From Procambarus clarkii (lineage: Eukaryota > Arthropoda > Malacostraca > Decapoda > Cambaridae): DNA of 64,000 bases. A program made the translations under genes and the position numbers. Below, piece after piece: positions 14,001-26,200 of the stretch. Every line of letters begins with the position of its first letter. The first letter of the stretch is position 1. The notes beneath the pieces were generated by a model. The model was not told the DNA's origin and did no database searches. It worked only from the letters and a program-made list of their open reading frames with translations. Where the stretch lies: the NCBI RefSeq assembly GCF_040958095.1, contig NC_091193.1, forward strand, positions 33,726,614 to 33,790,613, written 5' to 3'.

Positions 14001-14216
14001 GAAAGTGGCAATGAGTCACGTTTTGCACAAACTCCCCTGTAGTTTTCAAAATATCCCAAACATTCCAATTTCGAGGCCTGAGCCGTATTTTATAGCCAAA
14101 TTCAGGCTCTCTGCACGTATTCACAGTTTGAAATTACGACTTTTTATACCCAACATATGCCAAGTACTGAAAGCGGCGTTTGGTCACATTTGTCACAAAC
14201 CTCCCTCCAGTTTTCA
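11071..14216 (+). repeat. Older segmental duplication, copy 2
   Basis: Diverged partner of 4681-7500, about two monomers longer. It includes a monomer at about 12201-12220 that has lost one copy of the doubled 9-bp atatcccaa, and the longest stop-free frame in the window (13339-14418). That frame is a by-product of the 3 x 56 period and not evidence for a gene. Part of the block (about 13339-13640) is also related to 2273-2570. Confidence 0.75.
12201..12220 (+). repeat. 9-bp deletion variant of the monomer
   Basis: The usual doubled atatcccaa is reduced to a single copy, giving ttttcaaaatatcccaattt. The same deletion, with a different neighbouring variant (cccaatatcgagg), occurs at about 36137-36155, 53711-53729 and 57561-57579. 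This fits slippage or recombination between the two 9-bp direct repeats. Confidence 0.85.
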
Positions 14217-15937
14217 AAATATCCCAAATATCCCCATTTCGAGGCCTGAGCCATATTTTGGAGCCAAAATCTGGTTCTCTGCACGTATTCGCAGTTTTAA
14301 ATTGCGACTTTTTTATACCCAACATATGCCAAGTACTGAAAGCGGCGTTTGGTCACATTTGTCCCAATCCCCCCTGCAGTTTTCAAAATATCTCAAACAT
14401 CCCAATTTCGAGGCCTGAGCCATATTTTGGCGCCAAATTCACGCTCTCTGCACCTATTCGCAGTTTGAAATTACGACTTTTTATACCCAACATATGCCAA
14501 GTACTGAAAGAGGCGTTTGGTCACATTTGTCCCAAACCTCCCTCCAGTTTTCAAAATATCCCAAATATCCCCATTTCGAGGCCTGAGCTATATTTTGGAG
14601 CCAAAATCTGGCTCTCTGCACCTATTCGCAGTTTGAAATTACGACTTTTTATACCCAACATATGCCAAGTACTGAAAGCGGCGTTTGGTCACATTTGTCC
14701 CAATCCCCCGTTCAGTTTTCAAAATATCCCAAACATCCCAATTTAGAGGCCTGAGCCAAATTCTAGCTCTATGCACGTATTCGCAGTTTGAAATTACGAC
14801 TTTTTATACCCAACATAGGTCATGTCCTGAAAGCGGCAATGAGTCACATTTTGCACAAACTCCCCTGCAGTTTTCGAAATATGCCAAATATCAAAATTTC
14901 GAGGCCTGAGCCATATTTTGGAGCCAAAATCTGGCTCTCTACACGTATTCGCAGTTTGAAATTGCGACTTTTTTATACAAAACATATGCCAAGTACTGAA
15001 AGCGGCGTTTGGTCACATTTGTCCCAATCCCCCCTGCAGTTTTCAAAATATCCCAAACATCCCAATTTCGAGGCATGAGCCATATTTTGGAGCCAAATTC
15101 AGGCTCTCTGCACGTATTCGCAGTTTGAAATTCCGATTTTTTATACCCAACATATGCCAAGTACTGAAAGCGGCAGTGAGTCACATTTTGCACAAACTCC
15201 CCTCCAGTTTTCAAAATATCCCAAATATCCCAATTTCGAGGCCTGAGCCATATTTTTGAGAAAAAGTCTGGGTCTCTGCACGTATTTGCAGTTCGAAATT
15301 ACGTCTTTTTATACCCAACATATGCCAAGTCCTGAAAGCGGCATTTGGTCATATTTGTCCCAAACCCCCCTGCAGTTTTCAAAATATCCCAAACTTCCCA
15401 ATTTCGAGGCCTGAGCCATATTTTGGAGCCAATTTCTGGCTCTCTGCACGTATTCGCATTTTGATATTTCGACTTTTTATACCCAACATATGCCAAGTCC
15501 TGAAAGCGGCATTTGGTCATATTTGTCCCAAACCCCCCTCCAGTTTTCAAAATATCCCAAATATCCCAATTTCGAGGCCTGAGCCATATTTTGGAGCCAA
15601 ATTCTGGCTCTCTGCACGTATTCGCAGTTTGAAATTGCGACTTTTTTATACCCAACAAATGCGAAGTACTGAAAGCGGCGTTTGGTCACATTTTGCACAA
15701 ACTCCCCCGCAGTTTTCAAAATATCTCAAACATCCCAATATCGAGGCCTGAGCCATATTTTGGAGCCAAATTCTGGTTCTCTGCACGTATTCGCAGTTTG
15801 ATATTATGACTTTTTATAACCAACATATGCCAAGTACTGAAAGCGGCGTTAGGTCACATTTGTCCCAATCTCCGCTGCAGTTTTCAAAATATCCCAAACA
15901 TCCCAATATCGAGGCCTGAGCCATATTTTGGAGCCAA
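14217..15937 (+). repeat. Diverged satellite monomers between duplicated blocks
   Basis: About ten monomers. Two adjacent B-form monomers (starting near 15250 and 15420) share the rare gtcctgaaagcggcatttgg and gtcatatttgtc variants one monomer apart, a local single-monomer duplication. A 13-bp deletion variant (cctgagccaaattc) lies at about 14748-14761. No non-satellite sequence is seen. Confidence 0.85.
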
Positions 15938-17593
15938 ATTCAGGCTCTCTGCACGTATTCGCAGTTTGAAATTACGACTTTTTATACCCAACATATGCCA
16001 AGTACAGAAAGCTCCATTTGGTCATATTTGTCCCAAACCCCCCTGCAGTTTTCAAAATATCCCAAACATCCCAATTTCGAGGCCTGAGCCAAATTCTGGC
16101 TCTATGCACGTATTCGCAGTTTGAAATTAGGACTTTTTATACCCAACATATGTAAAGTCCTGAAAGCGGCAATGAGTCACATTTTGCACAAACTCCCCTG
16201 CAGTTTTCGAAATATGCCAAATATCCCAATTTCGAGGCCTGAGCCATATTTTTGAACCAAAATCTGGCTCTCTACACGTATTCGCAGTTTGAAATTGCGA
16301 CTTTATTATACAAAACATATGCCAAGTACGGAAAGCGGCCTTTGGTCACATTTGTCCCAATCCCCCCTGCAGTTTTAAAAATTTCCCAAACATCCCAATT
16401 TCGAGGCATGAGCCATATTTTGGAGCCAAATTCAGGCTCTCTGCACGTATTCGCAGTTTGAAATTCCGATTTTTTATACCCAACATATGCCAAGTACTGG
16501 ACGCAGCAGTGAGTCACATTTTGCACAAACTCCCCTGCAGTTTTCAAAATATCCCAAATATCCCAATTTCGAGGCCTGAGCCATATTTTGAAGCCAAATT
16601 CGGTCTCTTTGCACGTATTCGCAGTTTGATATTGCGACTTTTTTATACCCAACATATGCCAAGTACTGAAAGCGGTGTTTGGTCACATTTGTCCCAAACC
16701 TTCCTGCAGTTTTCAAAATATCCCAAATATCCCAATATCGAGGCCTGAGCCATATTTTGGAGCCAAATTCTGGCTCTCTGCACGTATTCGCAGTTTGATA
16801 TTACGACTTTTTATACCCAACATATGCCAAGTACTGAAAGCGGCAGTGAGTCACATTTTGCACAAACTTTCCTGCAGTTTATAAAATATCCCAAACATCC
16901 CAATATCAAATCCTGAGTCATATTTTGGAGCCAAATTCTGGATCTCTGCACATATTCGCAGTTTGATATTACGACTTTTTATACCTAACATATGCCAAGT
17001 CCTGAAAGCGGCAGTGAGTCACATTTTGCACAAACTCCCTTGCAGTTTTCAAAATATCCCAAATATCCCAATTTCGAGGCCTGAGCCATATTTTGGAGCC
17101 AAAATCTGGCTCTCTGCACGTATTCGCAGTTTTAAATTGCGACTTTTTTATACCCAACATATGCCAAGTACTGAAAGCGGCGTTTGGTCACATTTGTCCC
17201 AATCCCCCCTGCAGTTTTCAAAATATTCCAAATATCCCAATTTCAAGGCCTAAGCCATATTCTGTCTCTGTACGTATTCGCAGTTTGATATTACGACTTT
17301 TTATACCCATCATATACCAAGTACTGGACGCAGCAGTGAGTCACATTTTGCACAAACTCCCCTGCAGTTTTCAAAATATCCCAAATATCCTAATTTCGAG
17401 GCTTGAGCCATATTTTGGAGCCAAATTCTGTCTCTCTGCACTTATTCGCAGTTTGAAATTCCGACTTTATTATACCCAACTTATGCCAAGTACTGAAAGC
17501 GGCAGTGAGTCACATTTTGAACAAACCCCCCTGCAGTTTTCAAAATATCCCAAATTTCCCAATTTTGAGGCCTGAGCCATATTTTCGAGCCAA
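15938..17593 (+). repeat. Recent tandem duplication, 1,656-bp spacing, copy 1
   Basis: Ten monomers whose identity to the next block extends to about 17622. Shared singular markers are tacagaaagctccatttgg (15992 and 17648), the 13-bp deletion variant ctgagccaaattctgg (16085 and 17741), tacggaaagcggcctttgg (16327 and 17983), ggtctctttgcacg (16612 and 18268), ccaatatcaaatcctgag (16899 and 18555) and a short monomer at 17251-17270. The spacing is about 24 bp less than ten full monomers, which the two shortened monomers account for. Confidence 0.92.
17251..17270 (+). repeat. Shortened monomer (about 13 bp deleted)
   Basis: Here taagccatat is followed directly by tctgtctctg, so the ttggagccaaat part of the monomer is absent. 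The same lesion is at 18907-18926 in the tandem copy, showing the deletion came before the 1,656-bp duplication. The inverted repeat at the start of the monomer is destroyed in both. Confidence 0.85.
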
Positions 17594-19278
17594 ATTCTGG
17601 CTCTCTGCACGTATTCGCAGTTTGAAATTACGACTTTTTATACCCAACATATGCCAAGTACAGAAAGCTCCATTTGGTCATATTTGTCCCAAACCCCCCT
17701 GCAGTTTTCAAAATATCCCAAACATCCCAATTTCGAGGCCTGAGCCAAATTCTGGCTCTATGCACGTATTCGCAGTTTGAAATTAGGACTTTTTATACCC
17801 AACATATGTAAAGTCCTGAAAGCGGCAATGAGTCACATTTTGCACAAACTCCCCTGCAGTTTTCGAAATATGCCAAATATCCCAATTTCGAGGCCTGAGC
17901 CATATTTTTGAACCAAAATCTGGCTCTCTACACGTATTCGCAGTTTGAAATTGCGACTTTATTATACAAAACATATGCCAAGTACGGAAAGCGGCCTTTG
18001 GTCACATTTGTCCCAATCCCCCCTGCAGTTTTAAAAATTTCCCAAACATCCCAATTTCGAGGCATGAGCCATATTTTGGAGCCAAATTCAGGCTCTCTGC
18101 ACGTATTCGCAGTTTGAAATTCCGATTTTTTATACCCAACATATGCCAAGTACTGGACGCAGCAGTGAGTCACATTTTGCACAAACTCCCCTGCAGTTTT
18201 CAAAATATCCCAAATATCCCAATTTCGAGGCCTGAGCCATATTTTGAAGCCAAATTCGGTCTCTTTGCACGTATTCGCAGTTTGATATTGCGACTTTTTT
18301 ATACCCAACATATGCCAAGTACTGAAAGCGGTGTTTGGTCACATTTGTCCCAAACCTTCCTGCAGTTTTCAAAATATCCCAAATATCCCAATATCGAGGC
18401 CTGAGCCATATTTTGGAGCCAAATTCTGGCTCTCTGCACGTATTCGCAGTTTGATATTACGACTTTTTATACCCAACATATGCCAAGTACTGAAAGCGGC
18501 AGTGAGGTACATTTTGCACAAACTTTCCTGCAGTTTATAAAATATCCCAAACATCCCAATATCAAATCCTGAGTCATATTTTGGAGCCAAATTCTGGATC
18601 TCTGCACATATTCGCAGTTTGATATTACGACTTTTTATACCTAACATATGCCAAGTCCTGAAAGCGGCAGTGAGTCACATTTTGCACAAACTCCCTTGCA
18701 GTTTTCAAAATATCCCAAATATCCCAATTTCGAGGCCTGAGCCATATTTTGGAGCCAAAATCTGGCTCTCTGCACGTATTCGCAGTTTTAAATTGCGACT
18801 TTTTTATACCCAACATATGCCAAGTACTGAAAGCGGCGTTTGGTCACATTTGTCCCAATCCCCCCTGCAGTTTTCAAAATATTCCAAATATCCCAATTTC
18901 AAGGCCTAAGCCATATTCTGTCTCTGTACGTATTCGCAGTTTGATATTACGACTTTTTATACCCATCATATACCAAGTACTGGACGCAGCAGTGAGTCAC
19001 ATTTTGCACAAACTCCCCTGCAGTTTTCAAAATATCCCAAATATCCTAATTTCGAGGCTTGAGCCATATTTTGGAGCCAAATTCTGTCTCTCTGCACTTA
19101 TTCGCAGTTTGAAATTCCGACTTTATTATACCCAACTTATGCCAAGTACTGAAAGCGGCAGTGAGTCACATTTTGAACAAACCCCCCTGCAGTTTTCAAA
19201 ATATCCCAAATTTCCCAATTTTGAGGCCTGAGCCATATTTTCGAGCCAAATTCTGGCTCTCTGCACGTATTCGCAGTT
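17594..19278 (+). repeat. Recent tandem duplication, 1,656-bp spacing, copy 2
   Basis: Near-identical copy of 15938-17622. By eye I find an adjacent two-base difference (tc to gt at 18507-18508, turning agtgagtcac into agtgaggtac) and little else. Identity ends at about 19279, where the sequence switches to cagttagaaatt, a unit-Y-like monomer related to 7911-8040. Confidence 0.92.
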
Positions 19279-22200
19279 AGAAATTACGACTTTTTATACC
19301 CAACATATGCTAAGTCATGAAAACGGCAGTGAGTCACATTTTGCACAAACTTCCCTGTAGTTTTCAAAATATCCAAAATATCCCAATTTCGAGGCCTGAG
19401 CAATATTTTGGAGCCAAATTCTGGCTCTCTGCACGTATTTGCAGTTTTAAAATACGACTTTTTATACCCAATATATGCCAAGTCCTGAAAACGGCGTTTG
19501 GTCACATTTGTCCCAAACCTCCCTCCAGTTTTCAAAATATACCAAATATCCCAATTTCGAGGCTTGAGCCATATTTTGGAGCCAAAATCTGGCTCTCTGC
19601 ACGTATTCGCAGATCGAAATTGCGAATTTTTATACCCAACATATGCCAAGTCCTGAAAGCGGCAGTGAGTCACATTTTGCACAAACTCCCCTGCAGTTTT
19701 CAAAATATCCCAAACATCCCAATATCGAGGCCTGAGCTATATTTTGGAGCCAAAATCTGGCTCTCTGCACGTATTCGCAGTTTGAAATTATGACTTTTTA
19801 TACCCAACATATGGCGAATACTGGACGCAGCAGTGAGTCACATTTTGCACAAACTCCCCTGCAGTTTTCAAAATATCCCAAATATCCTAATTTCGAGGCT
19901 TCAGCCATATTTTGAAACCAAATTCTGTCTCTCTGCACTTATTCGCAGTTTGAAATTGCGACTTTATTATACCCAACATATGCCAAGTACTGAAAGCAGC
20001 AGTGAGTCACATTTTGAACAAACCCCCCTCCAGTTTTCAAAATATACCAAATTTCCAAATTTTGAGGCCTGAGCCATATTTTCGAGCCAAATTCTGGCTC
20101 TCTGCACGTATTCGCAGTTAGAAATTACGAATTTTTATACCCAACATATGCCAAGTCCGGAAAGCGGCATTGAGTCACATTTTGCACAAACGCCCCTGCA
20201 GTTTTCCAAATATCCAAAATATCCCAATTTCGAGGCTTGAGCCATATTTTGGAGCCAAATATTGGCTCTCTGCACGTATTTGCAGTTTTAAATTACGACT
20301 TTTTATACCCAACACATGCCAAGTCCTGAAAACGGCAGTGAGTCTCCTTTTGCACAAACTTCCCTGTAGTTTTCAAAATATCCCAAATATCCCAATTTCG
20401 AGGGCTGAGCCATATTTTGGAGCGAAATTCTGGCTCTCTACACGTATTTGCAATTTAAAATTGCGACTTTTTTATACCCAACATATGCCAAGTCCTGAAA
20501 GCGGCGTTTTGTCATATTTGTACCAATCCCCCCTGCAGTTTTCAAAATATCCCAAACATCCCAATATCGAGGCCTGAGCCATATTTTGGAGCTAAATTCT
20601 GGCTCTCTGCACGTATTCGCAGGTTGAAATTATGACTTTTTATACCCAACATATGCCAAGTACTGAAAGCGGCAGTGAGTCACATTTTGCAAAAACTCGC
20701 CCTGCAGTTTTCAAAATATCCCAAACACCCCAATTTCGAGGCCTGAGCCATATTTTGGAGCCAAATTCAGGCTCTCTGCACGTATTCGCAGTGTGAAATT
20801 AAGACTTTTTATACCCAACATATGCCAAGTACTGAAAGCGGCGTTTGGTCACATTTGTCCCAAACCTTCCTGCAGTTTTCAAAACATCCCAAATATCCCA
20901 ATTTCGACGCCTGAGCCATATTTTGGAGTCAAATTCTGTCTCCCTGCACGTATTCGCAGTTTGATATTACGACTTTTTAACCCCAACATATGCCAAGTAA
21001 TGGACGCAGCAGTGAGTCACATTTTGCACAAACTCCCCTGCAGCTTTCAAAATATCCCAAATATCCCAATTTCTATTCCTGAGCCATATTTTTGAGCCAA
21101 AATCTGTCTCTGCACGTATTCGCAGTTTGAATTTCTACTTTTTTATACCCAACATATGCGAAGTACTGAAAGCGGTGTTTGGTCACATTTGTCCCAAACC
21201 TTCCTGCAGTTTTCAAAATATCCCAAATATCCCAATTTCGAGGCCTGAGCCATATTTTGGAGCCAAATTCTGTCTCTGCACGTATTTGCAGTTTGAAATT
21301 GCGACTTTATTATACCCAACATATGCGAAGTACTGAAAGCGGCGTTTAGTCACATTTGTCCCAAACCTTCCTGCAGTTTTCGAAATATCCCAAATATCCC
21401 AATATCGAGGCCTGAGCCATATTTTGGATCCAAATTCTGGCTCTATGCACGTATTCGCAGGTTAAAATTACGACTTATTATACCCAACATATGCAAACTA
21501 CTGACAGCGGCAATGAGTCACATTTGGCACAAACTCCACTGCAGTTTTCAAAATATCCCAAATATCCCAATTTCGAGGCTTGAGCCATATTTTGGTGGCA
21601 AATTCAGGCTCTCTGCACGTATTCGCAGTTTGAAATTACGAATTTTTATACCCAACATATGCCAAGTACTGAAAGCGGCGTTTGGTCACATTTGTCACGA
21701 ACCTCCCTACAGTTTTCAAAATATCCCAAATATCCCAATTTCTAGGCTTGAGCTATATTATGGAGCCAAAATCTGGCTCTCTGCACGTATTCGCAGTTCG
21801 AAATTGTGACTTTTATATACCCAACATATGCCAAGTACTGAAAGCGGCGTTTGGTCACATTTGTCCCAAACCTCCCTGCAGTTTTCAAAACATCCCAAAT
21901 ATCCCAATTTCGAGGCCTGAGCCATATTTTGGAGTCAAATTCTGGCTCCCTGCACGTATTCGCAGTTTGATATTACGACTTTTTATACCCAACATATGCC
22001 AAGTACTGGACGCAGCAGTGAGATACATTTTGCACAAACTCCCCTGCAGTTTTCAAAATATCCCAAATATCAAAATTTTGAGGCCTTAGCCATATTTTCG
22101 AGCCAAATTCTGGCTCTCTGCACGTATTCGCAGTTAGAAATTACGACTTTTTATACCCAACATATGCCAAGTCCTGAAAGCGGCATTGAGTCACATTTTG

Positions 22201-22639
22201 CACAAACGCCCCTGCAGTTTTCCAAATATCCAAAATATCCCAATTTCGAGGCCTGAGCCATATTTTAGAGCCAAATTCTGGCTCTCTGCACGTATTCGCA
22301 GTTTGAAATTACGACTTTTTATACCCAAGATATGCCAAGTACTGAAAGCGGCGTTTGGTCACATTTGTCCCAAACCACCCTCCAGTTTTCAAAATATCCC
22401 AAATATCCCAATTTCGAGGCTTGAGCTATATTTTGGAGCCAAAATCTAGCTCTCTGCACGTATTCACGTATTTGCAGTTCGAAATTGCGCCTTTTTTATA
22501 CTCATCATATGCCAAGTACTGAAAGCGGCGTTTGGTCACATATGTCCCAAACCTCCCTGCAGTTTTTAAAACATCCCAAATATCCCAATTTCGAGGCCTG
22601 AGCCATATTTTGGAGCCAAATTCTGGCTTTCTGCATGTA
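19279..22639 (+). repeat. Diverged satellite monomers with pieces of X and Y
   Basis: About 20 monomers. 19279-19420 resembles the start of unit Y (atgctaagtcatgaaaac) and about 19800-20090 resembles segment X (ggacgcagcag, cctaatttcgaggc, ctgcacttattcgc). From about 20930 rightward the contracted form tctgtctctgcacg begins to appear often. The first clear subtype-C monomer (ggatcc, ctctatgcac, caggtta, cttattata) is at about 21426. A 9-bp local expansion lies at 22457-22474. Nothing but satellite is present. Confidence 0.88.
22457..22474 (+). repeat. Local 9-bp duplication within a monomer
   Basis: The cacgtatt box is written twice (cacgtattcacgtatttg), lengthening this monomer by about nine bases. 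I saw no other copy of this expansion in the window, so it looks private to this monomer. Confidence 0.8.
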
Positions 22640-23283
22640 TTCGCAGTTTGAAATTACGACTTTTTATACCCAACATATGCCAAGTCCTGAAAGCGGCAGT
22701 GAGTCACATTTTGCACAAACTCCCCTGCAGTTTTCGAAATATCCCAAATTTCCCAATTTCGAGGCCTGATCCATATTTTCGAGCCAAATTCTTGCTCTCT
22801 GCACGTATTTTCAGTTTGAAATTACGACTTTTTAATACGCAACATATGCTAAGTACTGAAAGCGGCGTTTGGTCAAATTTGTCCCAATCCCCCCTGCAGT
22901 TTTCAAAATATCCCAAACATCCCAATATCGAGTCCTGAGCCATATTTTGCAGCCAAATTCTGGCTCTCTGCACGTATTCGCAATTTGATATTACGACTTT
23001 TTATACCCAACATATGCCAAGTCCTGAAAGCGGCAGTGAGTCACATTTTGAACAAACTCCCCTGCAGTTTTCAAAATATCCCAAACATCCCAATTTCGAG
23101 GCCTGAGCCATATTTTGGAGCCAAAATCTGGCTCTCTGCACGTATTCGCAGTTTCAAATTGCTACTTTTTTATACCCAACATATGCCAAGTACTGAAAGC
23201 ATTGTTTGGTCACATTTGTCCCAATCCCTGCTGCAGTTTTCAAAATATCCCAAACATCCCAATATCGAGGCCTGAGCCATATT
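22640..23283 (+). repeat. Older duplication (partner at 29147-29965)
   Basis: Shares gcttgatg-type rare states with 29147-29965: the cctgatcc change ahead of attttcgagcc (22764 and 29271), atacgcaacatatgctaag (22835 and 29343), tcaaatttgtcccaatcc, and a B monomer with gcattgtttgg or gcgttgtttgg followed by aatccctgctgcag. The spacing is about 6,507 bp at the left and 6,675 bp at the right, so the right-hand copy has one extra monomer. A third relative of the last monomer is at about 33830-33990. Confidence 0.75.
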
Positions 23284-23400
23284 TTGGATCCAAATTCTGG
23301 CTCAGGTCAAAACATTGTGAAATGGGTCACATTTGTCCCAAACCTCCCTGCAGTTTTCAAAATATCCCAAATATCCCAATTTCGAGGCATGAGCCATGTT
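23284..23400 (+). repeat. Aberrant 117-bp monomer with a short non-satellite segment
   Basis: After ttggatccaaattctggctc the sequence leaves the satellite for about 20 bases (near 23304-23324: aggtcaaaacattgtgaaat) and rejoins it at ggtcacatttgtccc. The skipped part is about 70 bp, the tgcacgtattcgcag to gaaagcggcgttt stretch. The filler has no obvious match to either strand of the consensus, although gtgaaat faintly resembles the tttgaaatt box. It looks like an end-joining scar with filler DNA. It is the only stretch in 64 kb that I cannot derive from the monomer. Confidence 0.85.
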
Positions 23401-23940
23401 TTGGAGCCAAATTCTGTCTCTCTGCACGTATTCGCAGTTTGAAATTACGACTTTTTATACCCAACATATGCCAAGTACTGAAAGCGGCGTTTGGTCATAT
23501 TTGTCCCAAACTCCCCTGCAGTTTTCAAAATATCCCAAACTTCCCAATTTCGAGGCCTGAGTCACATTTTGGAGCCAAATTCTAGCTCTCTGCACGAATT
23601 CGCAGTTTGAAATTACGACTTTTTATACCCAACATATTGAAAGTACTGAAAACAGCGTTTGGTCACATTTGTCCCAATCCTCCCTGCAGTTTTCAAAATA
23701 TCCCAAATATCTCAATTTCGAGGCCTGAGCCATATTTTGGAGCGAAATTCAGGTTCTCTGCACGTATTCGCAGTTTGAAATTACGACTTTTTATACCCAA
23801 CATATGCCAAGTACTGAAAGCGGTGTTTGGTCATATATGTCCTAAAGTCCCCTGCAGTTCTCAAAATATCCCAAACATCCCAATATCGAGGCCTGAGATA
23901 TATTTTGGAGCCAAATTCTGGCTCTCTGCACGTATTCGCA
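23341..23940 (+). repeat. Duplicated block, 2,860-bp spacing, copy 1
   Basis: About 3.5 monomers beginning just after the aberrant monomer. It shares gagccatgttttggagcc (23391 and 26251), ctgcacgaattcgcag (23590 and 26450), gaaaacagcgtttgg (23648 and 26508), and catatatgtcctaaagtcc followed by gcctgagatatattttgg with 26201-26800. Several single-base differences exist. The aberrant 117-bp monomer itself is not part of the copy. Confidence 0.82.
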
Positions 23941-26200
23941 ATTTGAAATTGCAACTTTTTTATACCCAACATATGGCAAGTACTGAAAGCGGCGTTTGGT
24001 CACATTTGTCCCAAACCTCCCTGCAGTTATCAAAATATCTCAAACATCCTAATTTCGAGGCCTGCACCATAATTTGGAGCCAAATTCTGGCTCTATGCAC
24101 GTATTCGCAGTTTGATATTATAAATTTTTATACCCAACATATGCCAAGTCCTGAAAGCGGCAATGAGTCACATTTGTCCCAAACCTCCCTGCAGTTTTCA
24201 AAATAAACCAAATATCCCAATTTCGAGGCCTGAGTAATAATTTGGAGCCAAATTCTGGCTCTCTGCATGTATTCGCAATTTGATATTACGAATTTTTAAA
24301 CCCAACATATGCCAAGTGCTTTAAAGCGGCAGTGAGTCACATTTTGCACAAACTCCCCTGCAGTTTTCGAAATATCCCAAACATCCCAATTTCGAGATCT
24401 GAGCCATATTTTGGAGTAAAATTCTGGCTCTCTGCACGTACTCGCAGTTTGAAATTACTACTTTTTTATACCCAACATATTCCAAGTACTGAAAGCGGCG
24501 TTTGGTCACATTTGTCCCAAACCTCCCTGCAGTTTTCAAACTATCCCAAATATCCCAATTTCGAGGCCTGAGCCATATTTAAGAGCCAAATTCAGGTTCT
24601 CTGCACGTATTCGCAGTTTGAAATTACGACTTTTTATACCCAACATATGCCAAGTACTGATAGCAGCGTTTGGTCATATATGTCCCAAAGTCCCCTGCAG
24701 TTCTCAAAATATCCCAAACATCCCAATTTCGAGGCCTGAGCCATATTTTGGAGCCAAATTCTGGCTCTCTGCACGTATTCGCAGTTTGAAATTGCGACTT
24801 TTTTATACCCAACATATGTCAAGTACTGAAAGCGGCGTTTGGTCATATTTGTCCCAAACTCCCTTGCAGTTTTCAAAATATCCCAAACTTCCCAATTTCG
24901 AGTCCTGAGTCATATTTTGGAGCTAAATTCTGGCTCTCTGCACGTATTCGCAGTTTGAAATTATGACTTTTTATACCCAACATATGCCAAGTTCTAAAAA
25001 CGGCAGTGAGTCACATTTTGCACAAACTCCCCTGCAATTTTCAAAATATCCCAAATATCTCAATTTCGAGGCCTGAGCCATATTTTGGAGGCAAATTCTG
25101 GCTCTCTGCACGTATTCGCAGTTTGAAATTACGACTTTTTATTCCCAACATATGCCAAGTTCTAAAAACGGCAGTGAGTCACATTTTGCACACTCCCCTG
25201 CAGTTTTCAAAATATCCCATATATCCCAATTTCGAGGCCTGAGCCATATTATGGAGCCAAATTCAGGCTCTCTGCACGTATTCGCAGTTTGAAATTACGA
25301 CTTTTTATACCCAACATATGCCAAGTACTGAAAGCGGCGTTTGGTCACATTTGTCACAAACCTCCCTCCAGTTTTCAAAATATCCAAAACATCTCAATTT
25401 CGAGGCCTGAGCCATATTTTGAAGCCAAATTCTGGCTCTATGCACGTATTCGCAGTTTGAAATTACGACTTTTTATACCCAACATATGGGAAGTACTGAA
25501 AGTGGCGTTTGGTCACATTTGTCCCAAACCTTCCTGCAGTTTTCAAAATATCCCAAACATCCCAATTTCGAGGCCTGAGCCATAATTTGGAGCCGAATTC
25601 TGGCTCTATGCACGTATTCGCAGTTTGATATTAGGAATTTTTATACCCAACATATGCCAAGTCCTGAAAGCGGCAATGAGTCACATTTTGCACAAACTCC
25701 CCTGCAGGTTTCAAAATATCCCAAATACCCCAATTTCGAGGCATGAGCCATATTTTGGAGCCAAATAGTGGCTCTCTGCACGTATTCGCAGTTTGAAATT
25801 ACGACTTTTTTATACCCAACATTTGCGAAGTAATTAAAGCGGCATTTGATCACATTTGTCCCAAACCTTCCTGCAGTTTTCAAAATAACCCAAATATCCC
25901 AATATCGAGGAATGAGCCATATTTTGGAGCCAAATTCTGGCTCTCTGCACGTATTCGCAGTTTGATATTACGACTTTTTATACCCAACATATGCCAAGTC
26001 CTGAAAGCGGCAGTGAGTCACATTTTGCACAAATTCCCCTGAAGTTTTCGAAATATCCCAAATATCCCAATTTCGAGGCCTGAGCCATATTTTGGAGCCA
26101 AATTCTGGCTCTCTGCCCGTATTCGCAGTTTGAAATTACGACTTTTTTATACCCAACATATGCCAAGTACTGAAAGCGGCGTTTTGTCACATTTGTCCCA
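23941..26200 (+). repeat. Diverged satellite monomers between 2,860-bp-spaced copies
   Basis: About 13 monomers, A and B forms mixed. Within it about 24610-24760 is a further relative of the catatatgtcc B monomer. Variants such as cataatttgg, aaacccaac and the private gtgctttaaagcgg insertion (about 24316) mark individual monomers. Nothing but satellite is seen. Confidence 0.85.

Noticed and set aside
13339..14418. Open frame of 359 codons with 56-residue repeats
   Set aside because: It is a read-through of about six satellite monomers, possible because the period is divisible by three. Equivalent frames exist all over the array on both strands and are broken by 1-bp length variants. No start context, domain or codon signal supports a gene.
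23304..23324. Remnant of an inserted transposon
   Set aside because: Only about 20 bases, without terminal repeats or a target-site duplication, and with satellite bases lost. End-joining filler is the simpler reading, so it is reported as an anomaly only.
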